Assembly (NCBI RefSeq): GCF_007004065.1
Contig: NZ_VFSV01000007.1
Span: 96,157-160,156, forward strand
Length of the DNA stretch: 64,000 nt
Reading direction: 5' to 3'
DNA from: Palleronia caenipelagi
Lineage (GTDB): Bacteria; Pseudomonadota; Alphaproteobacteria; Rhodobacterales; Rhodobacteraceae
Shown: positions 53,953 through 63,181 of the stretch, in pieces
Numbering within the stretch: position 1 is the stretch's first letter
Layout of the letters: every line of letters starts with the position of its first letter
Made by a program: the position numbers and the translations under genes
Notes under the pieces: model-generated
Database searches by the model: none
Told to the model about the DNA's origin: nothing
The model's input: the letters and a program-made list of their open reading frames with translations, nothing else

Positions 53953-54804
53953 GTGACCTCCTTGCTCCCCGGTCTCTACCTCGTCGCAACGCCCATTGGC
54001 GCTGCACGTGACATCACGCTGAGGGCGCTTGACGTGCTTGGAAGCGCCGATCTTCTGGCTGCGGAAGACACACGGACACTCCGGCATCTGATGGAGATCC
54101 ACGGCATTCATCTGAGCGGACGTCCGCTCATAGCGTATCACGATCACAACGGTGACCGGGTCCGGCCCGTGATTCTCAAGGCATTGTCCGAAGGCAAATC
54201 GGTGGCCTACGCCTCCGATGCAGGGACACCGCTGGTGGCGGATCCCGGGTATCAGCTTGCGCGCGCTGTCCGGGAAGCCGGGCATCTGGTGACCACTGCC
54301 CCCGGTCCATCCGCGGCGCTGGCGGCCCTCAGCCTCTCGGCGCTGCCCAGCGACAGGTTCCTGTTCGAGGGGTTTCTCCCCGCGGCTGCCGGTGCCCGTA
54401 GCTCCGTCCTGAAAGATCTGGCCGCGGTCCCGGCGACGCTGATCTTTTTCGAGGCGCCGAGCCGGATCGGACAGATGCTGTCGGCTCTGCACGAGCATCT
54501 TGGTGACCGACAGGCGGCTCTGTGCCGTGAGTTGACAAAGCGCTTCGAGGAAGTGCGGCAGGGGACGCTGTCCGAGCTTGTCCAAAGCGTTTCCGATGAC
54601 CCACCGCGTGGCGAAATCGTGGTAGTCGTGGATCGTGATCGCTCCGAGACTGGGGCCGCGGATCTGGAGACAGCTCTGCGACAGGCGCTTGTGTCGATGA
54701 GCGTCAAGGACGCTGCCAGCGTGGTGGCCGAAGCGGCGTCCGTCCCCCGGCGACAAGTCTATCAACTGGCGCTGAAGCTCGCGTCAGAATCCGGCGCAGA
54801 TTAA
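53953..54804 (+). CDS. rsmI: 16S rRNA (cytidine1402-2'-O)-methyltransferase
   Basis: A SAM-dependent methylase of the tetrapyrrole-methylase fold, 283 residues, that 2'-O-methylates C1402 in the decoding centre. Motifs: LYLVATPIGAARDITLRAL, ADLLAAEDTRTLRHLM, YHDHNGDR and VTTAPGPSAALAALSLSALP. GTG start; no earlier start is compatible. Divergent from the LpoA-like gene, as in other proteobacteria. Confidence 0.96.
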   Translation: MTSLLPGLYLVATPIGAARDITLRALDVLGSADLLAAEDTRTLRHLMEIHGIHLSGRPLIAYHDHNGDRVRPVILKALSEGKSVAYASDAGTPLVADPGYQLARAVREAGHLVTTAPGPSAALAALSLSALPSDRFLFEGFLPAAAGARSSVLKDLAAVPATLIFFEAPSRIGQMLSALHEHLGDRQAALCRELTKRFEEVRQGTLSELVQSVSDDPPRGEIVVVVDRDRSETGAADLETALRQALVSMSVKDAASVVAEAASVPRRQVYQLALKLASESGAD

Positions 54805-54855
54805 TCAGGCGGCAAGACTTTCCCCGTAAACCTCACCCTACCGGATGGGGGCAGG

Positions 54856-55239
54856 ATGGTGACGTCAGGGCAGCAGGGGCGACGGCAACGACAAGGCGCT
54901 ATGGCCGATGCGGGTGGGCGCGCGGCAGAGCATCAGGTGGCGCGGCTTTACGAGGCGCAGGGCCACCGCCTTGTCGCTGCCCGTTGGCGGGGTCAGGGTG
55001 GCGAGATCGATCTGATTTTTGACGCGCCTCCGGCCTTGATCTTCGTTGAGGTGAAGCGCGCTCGGACCCATGATCTGGCATTGCATCGTCTGGCCGAGCA
55101 TCCGCGCCATCGTCTGTTTTCTGCGGTTGCTGAGTATCACGCCCTGCAAGCCGTGCCGCAGGAGTGTATCTGTCGCATCGACGCGGCCCTCGTTGACGGG
55201 ACCGGGCGCATCAAAATCCTCGAAAACGCTTTTGTCTAA
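54856..55239 (+). CDS. yraN: YraN (UPF0102) family protein
   Basis: A 127-residue endonuclease-like-fold protein of the UPF0102 family. Family blocks are AAEHQVARLYEAQGHRLVAARWRG split by the GGEIDLIF motif and FVEVKRARTHD, which contains the nuclease-superfamily Asp and Glu-x-Lys residues. Biochemical role is unclear. The ATG at 54856 is followed by another at 54901 that also fits; the upstream part is low-complexity. Between rsmI and gshB, a conserved placement. Confidence 0.92.
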   Translation: MVTSGQQGRRQRQGAMADAGGRAAEHQVARLYEAQGHRLVAARWRGQGGEIDLIFDAPPALIFVEVKRARTHDLALHRLAEHPRHRLFSAVAEYHALQAVPQECICRIDAALVDGTGRIKILENAFV

Positions 55240-55304
55240 GCGTCGACGACCCTGCGATCCCTTGCGGTGCGGGCGGCTTCGGGCCACATGTGGGCGACCA
55301 CACC

Positions 55305-55311
55305 AAGGAGG
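55305..55311 (+). promoter_or_regulatory. Shine-Dalgarno fixing the GTG start of gshB
   Basis: AAGGAGG ends nine bases before GTG 55321, favouring it over an upstream in-frame ATG at 55267 that has no such site. Confidence 0.7.
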
Positions 55312-55320
55312 CCGCCCCCC

Positions 55321-56268
55321 GTGACCCGCACTGTTGCCTTTCAGATGGACCCGATCGCGCCGATCAACATCGACGCCGATAGCTCATTTCGCCTGGCTGA
55401 ATCGGCGCAGGCCCGCGGGTATAAGCTGTTTCACTACTTGCCTGATCAGATCGTATGGCGCGAGGGTGAGGTGCTGGCGGTCGGTCACGATCTCGAAGTT
55501 CGCCGCGAAAAGGGGAACCATTTTACCTTTGGTGAGACCCGCGAAGTCGCTCTGTCTGAATTCGACGTGGTGTGGCTGCGGCAGGACCCGCCCTTCGATA
55601 TGGGATATATCACTACTACGCACCTGCTGGATCTCGCCGATGGTCCGCTGGTGGTGAATGATCCATTCTGGGTGCGGAATTTCCCTGAAAAGCTCTTGGT
55701 GTTGCAGTTTCCCGACCTGATCCCCCCCACCATGATCGCCCGCGATCTGGGCCAGCTTCGCGATTTCCGGGAGCGGCACGGGGACATCATCATCAAACCG
55801 CTTTACGGAAATGGCGGCGCAGGTGTGTTCCGGCTGAAGCCCGGAGACAGCAACCTGAACTCGCTCCATGAAATGTTCGCGGGGATCAATCGGGAGCCTC
55901 TGATTGCGCAGGCATTTCTGCCGGCCGTCTCTGCGGGAGACAAGCGGATCATCCTCGTTGACGGTGAACCGGTGGGCGCCATTAACCGCGTGCCACAAAA
56001 GGGTGAGACGCGCTCGAACATGCATGTAGGCGGGCGAGCCGAACCGGTTGAGCTGAGCGCGCGGGACCGCGAGATCTGTGAAGCGATCGGTCCGACCCTG
56101 CGCGAACACGGGCAGGTTTTTGTCGGGATCGACGTGATTGGTGACCGGCTCACCGAGATCAATGTGACCTCGCCGACGGGCATTCAGGAAATGGAACGCT
56201 TCAACGGTGGTGACATTGCGGGCAAGGTCTGGGACGCCATCGAAGCACGACTGGCCACGCGCGGCTAA
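55321..56268 (+). CDS. gshB: Glutathione synthetase
   Basis: ATP-grasp enzyme of 315 residues that joins gamma-glutamylcysteine and glycine. Features: [18 protein letters not shown] at the N terminus, [20 protein letters not shown], the ATP-grasp loop [16 protein letters not shown], the acidic metal-binding [13 protein letters not shown]. The GTG start is supported by a strong ribosome site. Convergent with the comM-like gene, stops overlapping by four bases. The glutathione it makes would serve the GST-family proteins in this window. Confidence 0.96.
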   Translation: MTRTVAFQMDPIAPINIDADSSFRLAESAQARGYKLFHYLPDQIVWREGEVLAVGHDLEVRREKGNHFTFGETREVALSEFDVVWLRQDPPFDMGYITTTHLLDLADGPLVVNDPFWVRNFPEKLLVLQFPDLIPPTMIARDLGQLRDFRERHGDIIIKPLYGNGGAGVFRLKPGDSNLNSLHEMFAGINREPLIAQAFLPAVSAGDKRIILVDGEPVGAINRVPQKGETRSNMHVGGRAEPVELSARDREICEAIGPTLREHGQVFVGIDVIGDRLTEINVTSPTGIQEMERFNGGDIAGKVWDAIEARLATRG

Positions 56269-57779
56269 CCTCCGGGCGTCAGGACCAACCGATAGGACAG
56301 CGCTTCGGCAATGTGGGGCTGGCGAACCTCCGCCGTGCCTTCGAGATCGGCGATGGTTCGCGCGACCCGCAGGATCCGGTGATAGCCCCGGGCACTCAGT
56401 CCCAGGCGGTCGGCTGCTTTGACCAGTAGCGCGCGCCCCTCGGCGTCCGGTCGCGCCACCGCGTCGAGCAAGCTGACCGGGATATCGGCGTTGCACAGAA
56501 TGCCAGGGATATCCGCGTAGCGCGCCATCTGGCGTGCGCGGGCTGCGGCCACCCGGGCTGCCACCGTCCGGGTGCTTTCGCCTGCGGGCGCCCGATCCAG
56601 ATCGGAGATTGTCACCGGTGGCAGTTCGAGACGCAGATCGAACCGGTCGAGTAGTGGACCTGAGATCCGCCCCAGATAATCTGCGCCACACCCAGGCGCG
56701 CGGCCGCAGGCACGCGTCGGGTCGGTGAGGTGTCCGCAGCGGCAGGGATTGGCCGCCGCCACCAGCATGAACCGGCAGGGGTAGCGGATATGGGCGTTTG
56801 CGCGTGCGATCACCACGTCGCCCGTCTCAATCGGCTGACGGAGTGTTTCAAGAACAGGCCGCGCGAATTCCGGGAATTCGTCCATGAAAAGAAGGCCGTT
56901 ATGGGCCAGACTGATCTGACCGGGCCGGGCTCCCTTGCCGCCGCCGACGATGGCGGGCATCGACGCGGTATGGTGCGGTTCCTGAAAGGGGCGGGTGCGG
57001 CTGATGCCGCCCTCTTCGATTAGCCCCGCGAGCGAGTGGATCATCGACGTTTCCAGCGCTTCGGCTGGCGTCAGGGGTGGCAGAAGGCCGGGAATGCGGC
57101 GGGCCAGCATGGATTTACCCGACCCCGGCGGTCCCACCAGAAATATGTGATGGCGACCGGCGGCGGCGATCTCGGCTGCGCGCTTTGCGCGTTCCTGGCC
57201 ACGGATATCCTGCAAATCGAGGGTGCATGGCGTGTCCCGGATTTCGCCCGGATCTGCAGGAGACAGGACCCTCTGGCCGGTAAAGTGCTGAATTGCATCA
57301 AGGAGAGTCGCCGGAGCCAGCACCCGCACCTGATCGAGCCACGCCGCCTCAGCGCCGCAGCCCTGCGGGCAGACCAGGTCGCGCGCTTCCCCCGCCGCGT
57401 GGAGCGCCGCCGGGAGTGCGCCGGGCACTCCGATGAGCCGACCGTCGAGGGACAATTCGCCCAAGGCGGTCACGCTCTCGACCGCATCTGCTGGCAGCAC
57501 TCCGATCGCTGCGAGGAGGGCGAGGGCGATGGGCAGGTCGAAATGGGAGCCTTCCTTGGGCAGGTCTGCGGGTGACAGGTTCACTGTGATCCGTTTCGAC
57601 GGGAGCGCAATCGAGAGCGCCGTCAGCGCGGCGCGGACCCGGTCGCGCGCCTCCGAGACAGCCTTGGTCGGCAGGCCCACAAGTGTAAATCCCGGCAGGC
57701 CGTTGCTAAGCGCGCACTGGATTTCGACTTCGCGGGTTTCGATTCCCTCAAAGGCAACGCTGAAGGCGCGGGTGACCAT
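56265..57779 (-). CDS. comM: YifB/ComM-like Mg-chelatase-type AAA ATPase
   Basis: A 504-residue AAA+ ATPase. The N-terminal LonC/ChlI-like domain (about 1-170; [22 protein letters not shown]) precedes the ATPase core: Walker [17 protein letters not shown], Walker B region [11 protein letters not shown], and a Cys-rich patch [16 protein letters not shown]. The C-terminal domain ends in [18 protein letters not shown]. ComM acts as a helicase for branch migration in natural transformation; family members occur also in species not known to be competent. Opposite-strand stop overlap with gshB. Confidence 0.94.
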   Translation of the reverse strand: MVTRAFSVAFEGIETREVEIQCALSNGLPGFTLVGLPTKAVSEARDRVRAALTALSIALPSKRITVNLSPADLPKEGSHFDLPIALALLAAIGVLPADAVESVTALGELSLDGRLIGVPGALPAALHAAGEARDLVCPQGCGAEAAWLDQVRVLAPATLLDAIQHFTGQRVLSPADPGEIRDTPCTLDLQDIRGQERAKRAAEIAAAGRHHIFLVGPPGSGKSMLARRIPGLLPPLTPAEALETSMIHSLAGLIEEGGISRTRPFQEPHHTASMPAIVGGGKGARPGQISLAHNGLLFMDEFPEFARPVLETLRQPIETGDVVIARANAHIRYPCRFMLVAAANPCRCGHLTDPTRACGRAPGCGADYLGRISGPLLDRFDLRLELPPVTISDLDRAPAGESTRTVAARVAAARARQMARYADIPGILCNADIPVSLLDAVARPDAEGRALLVKAADRLGLSARGYHRILRVARTIADLEGTAEVRQPHIAEALSYRLVLTPGG

Positions 57780-57833
57780 GGCCGAGCTCCCTTATGGCAC
57801 GGACACACTAACCAGCGGGCTCTTGCGTTAGGG

Positions 57834-58535
57834 TTAATTGGCCAGAAGGGCGGTCCAGTCGACCTTCGGCAAATCCTGCCAGTAGGGCGCGTCGGGCGAC
57901 TTGTGCCGATCCGGTCCGATCTCTGCGGCAAGCCGCCGCCAATCCGCGAAAAGCGGGTGAGCGAGGTTCTGGGCTGCATAGTCTTGCATTGTGCTGCCGA
58001 CTGGCAGGCCGTAGCCCACGATCCGGGCGCAGACCGGCGCATAGAAGGCATCGGCCACCGAGTATCCTCCGGCCAGCCACGGCCCGCCTGAACGGCTGAG
58101 TGCATCCGTGAACAGGGCATCGAGCCGCGTCAGATCGGCTTTGATTGCATCGTCCGGCTGTTCCATTTGCCACGCTTGCCGCAGGTTCATGGGGCAGGCT
58201 GACCGCAGGGCGCCAAAGCCGGAATGCATCTCAGCAGTGAGTGACCGGGCCAGCCCCCGTAGCGCCGGATCTGCAGGCCAGAGGGGCGCGTCAGGATGTC
58301 GCTGGGCCAGCTCTTCGGCGATGGCGAGACTATCCCGAACCACGGCGCCGCCTTCGCAGACCAGCACCGGAACAGTGCGCGCCGGAGGCAGGCCGATCTG
58401 ATCAGGCAGGGGCGGGGAGCCATAAATCTCTGTCCAGCGAAGCGCATACGGAACTTCGGCGAGGCGCAGCGCCAGCCAGCCACGCAAGGACCAGCTCGAA
58501 TAGGCAGGTTCGGAAATGACGAGTTCGTAGGACAT
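57834..58535 (-). CDS. Glutathione S-transferase family protein (zeta/SSxS type)
   Basis: A 233-residue protein with a GST N-terminal domain containing the SSWSLRGWL motif (catalytic Ser in zeta-type members) and the cis-Pro TVPVLVCEGG, then a helical C-terminal domain with WLAGGYSVADAFYAP. Maleylacetoacetate isomerase-like chemistry is possible but unproven. Separated by 54 bases from the comM-like start downstream; the upstream 180-base gap to the sigma factor gene contains the divergent promoters. Confidence 0.9.
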   Translation of the reverse strand: MSYELVISEPAYSSWSLRGWLALRLAEVPYALRWTEIYGSPPLPDQIGLPPARTVPVLVCEGGAVVRDSLAIAEELAQRHPDAPLWPADPALRGLARSLTAEMHSGFGALRSACPMNLRQAWQMEQPDDAIKADLTRLDALFTDALSRSGGPWLAGGYSVADAFYAPVCARIVGYGLPVGSTMQDYAAQNLAHPLFADWRRLAAEIGPDRHKSPDAPYWQDLPKVDWTALLAN

Positions 58536-58615
58536 AAATGAGCTCCGCTTGACCGTTCGCGCGTAGCACGCGGAAGGGTCCTGACAAAGGGTCCGTTAAA
58601 CTTTTCCGGGATCTC

Positions 58616-58640
58616 GGGGAACTTTCGTTACGTCGCGGAA
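58616..58640 (+). promoter_or_regulatory. Candidate ECF-type -35 upstream of the rpoH-type gene
   Basis: GGGGAACTTTCG (58616-58627) resembles an ECF sigma -35 (GGAACTT), about 90 bases before the ATG. A matching -10 is not clear, and neither an EcfG-type CGTT at 16-17 bases nor a TGATC RpoE box was found. The rest of the 180-base gap shows no other recognisable site. Confidence 0.3.
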
Positions 58641-58715
58641 TTTAGGACTCATCGTGCAGCGCCACTCGCACGCCACAAGTCGATCTGGAATTTCGCCGTT
58701 GGGGGAGAGAAGAAA

Positions 58716-59594
58716 ATGGCTTTCGATGGAATGATGGATCAAGGTTTCTCGCGCCGGGCCATGCAGGCTGAGCTGTTGGATGCCGAAACGGAACTGCGAC
58801 TGGCCTATGCTTGGCGCGACCATCGGGACGAAGCCGCCCTGCATCGCTTGATTACGGCCTATATGCGCCTCGCGATATCCATGGCGATGAAGTTCCGCCG
58901 CTACGGCGCGCCGATGAACGACCTCATTCAGGAGGCGGGGCTCGGCCTGATGAAGGCGGCCGACAAATTTGACCCGGATCGCGGTGTGCGGTTTTCAACC
59001 TATGCGGTCTGGTGGATCAAGGCCTCGATCCAGGATTACGTCATGCGGAACTGGTCCATGGTCCGGACCGGGTCCACATCTTCTCAGAAGTCTTTGTTTT
59101 TCAACATGCGCCGGGTCCAGGCTCGTCTGGAGCGAGAAGCCGCTGCACGGGGCGAGAGCCTGGATCGCCACCAGATGCGGCATATGATTTCGGTGGAAGT
59201 CGGTGTGCCGCTCCACGATGTCGAGATGATGGAAGGCCGTCTGTCGGGCTCGGATTTTTCGCTGAACGCAACCCAGTCCAGTGAGGATGAGGGACGCCAG
59301 TGGATTGATGCGCTCGAAGATGATGCGGCTCAGGCGGACGAAACGGTGAGCCACGCCCGCGACTTGGCCACACTGCGCGGCTGGCTGTTTGAAGCGATGC
59401 AGGATCTGAGCGAGCGCGAACGGTTTATCGTGCGGGAGCGTAAGCTTCGTGACGAGCCCCGCACGCTGGAGAGTCTTGGGACCGAGCTTGGCCTGTCGAA
59501 GGAGCGGGTGCGCCAGCTTGAGGCGGCCGCTTTTGGCAAAATGCGCAAGATCCTGGAGAGCCAGTGTGCCGAGGTGCGGCAGCTCCTCCAGTAA
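58716..59594 (+). CDS. rpoH: RNA polymerase sigma-32-type factor (RpoH-II-like)
   Basis: A 292-residue sigma-70-superfamily factor. Region 2 has NDLIQEAGLGLMKAADKFDP and RFSTYAVWWIKASIQDYVMR; the RpoH box reads SQKSLFFNMRR; region 4 has RTLESLGTELGLSKERVRQL. The short N terminus (MAFDGMMDQGFSRRAMQAEL) and NWSMVRTGSTSSQ fit the second RpoH of Rhodobacteraceae, linked there to singlet-oxygen/oxidative stress rather than pure heat shock. The purine-rich GGGGGAGAGAAGAAA precedes the ATG. One base separates its stop from the next gene. Confidence 0.93.
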   Translation: MAFDGMMDQGFSRRAMQAELLDAETELRLAYAWRDHRDEAALHRLITAYMRLAISMAMKFRRYGAPMNDLIQEAGLGLMKAADKFDPDRGVRFSTYAVWWIKASIQDYVMRNWSMVRTGSTSSQKSLFFNMRRVQARLEREAAARGESLDRHQMRHMISVEVGVPLHDVEMMEGRLSGSDFSLNATQSSEDEGRQWIDALEDDAAQADETVSHARDLATLRGWLFEAMQDLSERERFIVRERKLRDEPRTLESLGTELGLSKERVRQLEAAAFGKMRKILESQCAEVRQLLQ

Positions 59595-59595
59595 C

Positions 59596-60369
59596 ATGCG
59601 CTGGTTCATCGCGATCCTGTCGGCCCTGATCCTCATAGCGGTGGGACCTCTTCCAGAGGCGGATATCTACGTGCTGGGCGAAGAACACGACGCGCCCGCG
59701 CACCATGACAATCAAGCCGCGTGGGTCCGGGATCTTGGGCCAACGGCTGTGGTGTTCGAAATGGTCCCGCCGGATCTCGGTGCCGTCGCGACCGAGCGTC
59801 AGGGCGATCCGGCTGCCGAGCTTGGCAAAGCGCTGCGGTGGGAAGAGCGTGGCTGGCCCGACTTCGCAACCTATGACCCGATCTTCAAGGCGGCGGCGGG
59901 AGCCCGGATTTATGGTGCTGAGCTGGATGGCGACAGCCTGAACGCGGCCATGACAAATGGCGCGGCAACTGTGGCAGATGAGCCAAGTCTGTTTGGGCTC
60001 GACGAACCGCTGCCAAGTGATCAGCTCGATGCCCGAAAAGAATTGCAAGATGCCGCTCATTGCGGATTGCTGCCGAAGGACTTGCTGAGCGGGATGGTCG
60101 AGGCGCAGCGGTTACGCGATGCTGCACTGGCCGGTACGGCGCTGAGCGCGTTTGCGGAGACCGGCGGCCCCGTGGTCGTGATCACCGGCAGCGGTCATGC
60201 GCGCAGCGATTGGGGTGTCCCGGCCTTGATCCGCCGCGCGGCCCCGGATCTGGCGGTGATTTCGGTGGGCCAGTCCACCGCGCCCAATCCGGACGCACCG
60301 ACCGATATCGTCGTGATTACCGACCCACCCGAGAGCCGTCAGGGCGATCCCTGCAATGCTTTGCGCTGA
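59596..60369 (+). CDS. ChaN/Tiki-superfamily haem-binding-like exported protein
   Basis: A 257-residue protein with an N-terminal hydrophobic signal/anchor (about 3-20) and the ChaN-like DUF399 fold: IYVLGEEHDAPAHHDNQAAW, AVVFEMVPPDLG and the C-terminal VVVITGSGHARSDWGVPALI. ChaN binds haem pairs; the Tiki superfamily also includes peptidases, so the role is uncertain. It starts one base after the sigma-factor stop, without a ribosome site of its own, suggesting termination-reinitiation and joint expression. Confidence 0.85.
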   Translation: MRWFIAILSALILIAVGPLPEADIYVLGEEHDAPAHHDNQAAWVRDLGPTAVVFEMVPPDLGAVATERQGDPAAELGKALRWEERGWPDFATYDPIFKAAAGARIYGAELDGDSLNAAMTNGAATVADEPSLFGLDEPLPSDQLDARKELQDAAHCGLLPKDLLSGMVEAQRLRDAALAGTALSAFAETGGPVVVITGSGHARSDWGVPALIRRAAPDLAVISVGQSTAPNPDAPTDIVVITDPPESRQGDPCNALR

Positions 60370-60414
60370 GCGCTTGTGCTTGCCGTGCCGTGCGACCGCG
60401 CCTAGGGTCGCGTC

Positions 60415-61608
60415 ATGCTGACTGATCGCCGAATTCTCCTCATCGTCGGGGGCGGTATTGCCGCCTACAAGACGCTCGAACTGATCCGCCTTCTGCGCAA
60501 GGCGGGCGCCCATGTGACGCCGGTTCTGACCCGCGCCGGAGCGGAGTTCGTGACACCGCTCTCGGTCTCGGCCCTTGCCGGAGAGAAAGTCTATTCCGAC
60601 CTTTGGGATCTCACCGACGAGGCCGAGATGGGCCATATCCAGCTCAGCCGGGTAGCGGATCTGGTCGTCGTCGCGCCCGCGACCGCCGACCTGATGGCGA
60701 AGATGGCGCACGGCCACGCGGATGATCTCGCCTCGACGCTGCTGCTTGCCACGGATACGCCGGTGCTGATCGCGCCCGCTATGAATGTGCGCATGTGGGA
60801 GCATCCCGCGACCCGGCGCAATGCCACAACGTTGCGGCGCGATGGCATTGCCTTTGTCGGACCGGACGAGGGCGAGATGGCCTGCGGGGAATACGGTCCG
60901 GGTCGCATGGCAGAGCCCGAGGCGATCTTTGCAGCGATTACGGCAAGGCTCGCCGATGGCCCACTCGCCGGTCGGCATCTCTTAATCACCAGCGGCCCCA
61001 CCCATGAGCCCATCGACCCGGTGCGCTACATTGCCAACCGCTCTTCGGGGGCGCAGGGCACGGCCATTGCGCGCGCCGCTGTGCGGGCAGGGGCGCAAGT
61101 GACCTTTGTCACCGGCCCGGCCGATGTGCCGCCGCCTGAGGGGGTGACGCTGGTCCGGGTCGAGACCGCGCGGCAGATGCTGGATGCGGTCGAGGCCGCG
61201 CTCCCAGCCGATGCGGCGGTATTTGCCGCCGCAGTGGCGGATTGGCGCGTGCTCTCTGAGGCGGGCAGAAAGATGAAAAAGCAGGACGGCGCCCTGCCGC
61301 AGCTGGAGCTGGCCGAGAATCCGGATATCCTCGCGACAGTCTCGCAAAAGACCGAAGGTCGCCCCGGTCTGGTGGTCGGGTTCGCCGCCGAGACCCATGA
61401 CGTACTCGACAATGCCCGCGCCAAGCGACTGCGCAAAGGCTGCGACTGGATCGTGGCCAATGACGTCTCCGAAGGCACCGGCATCATGGGTGGGACCGAG
61501 AACGCGGTGACGCTGGTCACCTCCGAGGGTGAGGAAAGCTGGCCGCGCGCCTCCAAGGATGTAGTGGCCGAACAACTTATAGACCGGATCGCGGAGGTGC
61601 TCGCATGA
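60415..61608 (+). CDS. coaBC: Bifunctional phosphopantothenoylcysteine decarboxylase/ligase CoaBC
   Basis: A 397-residue coenzyme A synthesis enzyme. CoaC domain (about 1-180): flavin site [10 protein letters not shown], His in VAPATADLM to the PAMNVRMW motif, and the substrate lid [10 protein letters not shown]. CoaB domain (about 185-397): [22 protein letters not shown] for CTP binding and [19 protein letters not shown]. Order coaBC-dut is widespread. The stop overlaps dut by four bases. Confidence 0.97.
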   Translation: MLTDRRILLIVGGGIAAYKTLELIRLLRKAGAHVTPVLTRAGAEFVTPLSVSALAGEKVYSDLWDLTDEAEMGHIQLSRVADLVVVAPATADLMAKMAHGHADDLASTLLLATDTPVLIAPAMNVRMWEHPATRRNATTLRRDGIAFVGPDEGEMACGEYGPGRMAEPEAIFAAITARLADGPLAGRHLLITSGPTHEPIDPVRYIANRSSGAQGTAIARAAVRAGAQVTFVTGPADVPPPEGVTLVRVETARQMLDAVEAALPADAAVFAAAVADWRVLSEAGRKMKKQDGALPQLELAENPDILATVSQKTEGRPGLVVGFAAETHDVLDNARAKRLRKGCDWIVANDVSEGTGIMGGTENAVTLVTSEGEESWPRASKDVVAEQLIDRIAEVLA

Positions 61609-62069
61609 TGGCCGTTCGCATCATCCGTGCCGACTGGGCTGATCCCGGGATCGCGCTGCCCGCCTATGCCACGACCGGAGCCGCCGGGGCTGACCTGCGT
61701 GCGAACCTGCGGGCTGAGGACCGGGCGGAGGGTGTCATGCTGGTGCCGGGCCAACGGGCGCTGGTGCCCACGGGGTTCTCTGTGGCGCTGCCGCCGGATA
61801 TGGAGATGCAGATCCGCCCGCGCTCGGGCCTTGCGCTGAAGCATGGGCTGACGCTGGTCAACGCGCCCGGTACAGTGGATGCCGATTATCGTGGCGAGGT
61901 CGGTGTTTTGATGGTCAATCTCGGGCAGGAGCCTGTTACTCTGCGCCACGGCGACCGGATTGCGCAGGCGGTGTTCGCGCCGGTGGTGCGGGCTATGTTT
62001 CAGGAGGTGGACAGCCTTGATGCCACCGCCCGGGGACGGGGCGGCTTCGGTTCGACAGGTCAGGCCTGA
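61605..62069 (+). CDS. dut: dUTP diphosphatase
   Basis: Trimeric dUTPase of 154 residues that hydrolyses dUTP to dUMP. Motifs in order: [54 protein letters not shown] and the C-terminal GRGGFGSTG. All five conserved motifs are present. Overlaps coaBC (ATGA) and the next gene by one base. Confidence 0.97.
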   Translation: MMAVRIIRADWADPGIALPAYATTGAAGADLRANLRAEDRAEGVMLVPGQRALVPTGFSVALPPDMEMQIRPRSGLALKHGLTLVNAPGTVDADYRGEVGVLMVNLGQEPVTLRHGDRIAQAVFAPVVRAMFQEVDSLDATARGRGGFGSTGQA

Positions 62070-63112
62070 TGCTGCTCGCTCTCGTGCTGGCCGCCGTCAT
62101 CTGGTTCGGATCGGGCCGCCTCGGCTGGCCGAAGCAAGCCCGCCTGATCGCCCTCGGTCTCCTGTATTTAGGGGTGCTCGCGCTGCTCCTCATCTTGCCT
62201 CCGGGCGCGCCACTCCGGGCTGCCTTGGGGGGCGAAGCAAGCGAATGGCTGATTTTGGGTGGTTTGATTGCGGTCGTGCTGGCCTACCGTCAGGGCCTGC
62301 GCTGGGTACGGACCCGCGTGCGACCGGAGAACCGGCCGCAAGAGCGGGATAGTGGCACCTTCGGTCCCGGTGAGATCGACCGCTACGCGCGCCATGTCAT
62401 GCTGCGCGAGATCGGGGGGGCGGGGCAGGCGCGGTTGAAATCGGCGAAGGTTCTTGTGATCGGCGCTGGAGGGTTGGGAGCGCCCGCGCTCCTCTATCTC
62501 GCGGCGGCGGGCGTGGGGCGGATCGGTGTGATCGATGACGATGTGGTGGAGGCCAGTAACCTGCAACGGCAGGTGATCCACACCAGCGACCGGGTCGGGA
62601 TGCCCAAGGTTTTCTCCGCGCAAAAGGCGATGGAGGCGATCAACCCGTTTCTGGAGGTTCGCCCCTATCATCGTCGCCTGACCGCCGAGATCGCTGAGGA
62701 TCTGGTTGCGGAGTATGATCTGGTGCTTGATGGTTGCGACGATTTCGAGACCCGCCGCGTCCTGAATGCCGCCTGCCATGCCGCTCGTGTGCCGCTGATC
62801 TCCGGCGCGCTCAGCCAGTGGGAGGGGCAACTGACCACCTACGCCCCCTGGGGGGGTACGCCGTGCCATGTCTGTGTGTTCCCCGAGAAACCGGCCGCCG
62901 GTCTGGCGCCGACCTGCGCGGAGGCTGGTGTGCTGGGGCCACTGCCGGGGATTGTCGGCGCGATGATGGCCGCCGAGGCGGTCAAGGAGATCACAGGGGC
63001 CGGGCAGGGGCTGCGGGGCCGGATGGCCTTCCACGATGCGCTCTGGGGGGAGCACCGGGAGATCCGGCTGAGCAAGCGGGCTGACTGTCCCGTTTGCGGC
63101 AACGGCCCATGA
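62069..63112 (+). CDS. Membrane-anchored ThiF/MoeB-type E1-like adenylyltransferase
   Basis: A 347-residue protein. Three hydrophobic segments (about 1-15, 24-46 and 58-76) form an N-terminal membrane anchor not found in E. coli MoeB or ThiF. The E1-like domain (about 105-345) has VLVIGAGGLGAPALLYLAAAG (ATP loop), DDDVVEASNLQRQVI, the catalytic DGCDDFETRR, and two zinc Cys pairs CHVC and CPVC. It would adenylate the C terminus of a ubiquitin-like sulfur carrier (MoaD, ThiS or similar). Overlaps dut by one base. Confidence 0.9.
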   Translation: MLLALVLAAVIWFGSGRLGWPKQARLIALGLLYLGVLALLLILPPGAPLRAALGGEASEWLILGGLIAVVLAYRQGLRWVRTRVRPENRPQERDSGTFGPGEIDRYARHVMLREIGGAGQARLKSAKVLVIGAGGLGAPALLYLAAAGVGRIGVIDDDVVEASNLQRQVIHTSDRVGMPKVFSAQKAMEAINPFLEVRPYHRRLTAEIAEDLVAEYDLVLDGCDDFETRRVLNAACHAARVPLISGALSQWEGQLTTYAPWGGTPCHVCVFPEKPAAGLAPTCAEAGVLGPLPGIVGAMMAAEAVKEITGAGQGLRGRMAFHDALWGEHREIRLSKRADCPVCGNGP

Positions 63113-63132
63113 ACTACTCAGCGCACCGCACG

Positions 63133-63159
63133 AAAAAAGCGCCCCAGAGGGGGCGCTTT
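63133..63159 (-). terminator. Rho-independent terminator of the sulfate-activation gene
   Basis: Perfect 10-base stem AAAGCGCCCC (63136-63145) and GGGGCGCTTT (63150-63159), four-base loop, followed on the minus strand by a run of T (complement of the A's at 63133-63138). Lies 23 bases past the minus-strand stop; it can also end transcripts from the plus strand. The best terminator in the window. Confidence 0.9.
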
Positions 63160-63181
63160 GTGTCATTGCTCAGAATGTCGG

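Noticed and set aside
58618..58640. GGAAC as a general-stress (EcfG-type) promoter
   Set aside because: No CGTT was found 16-17 bases downstream, so the consensus is not met.
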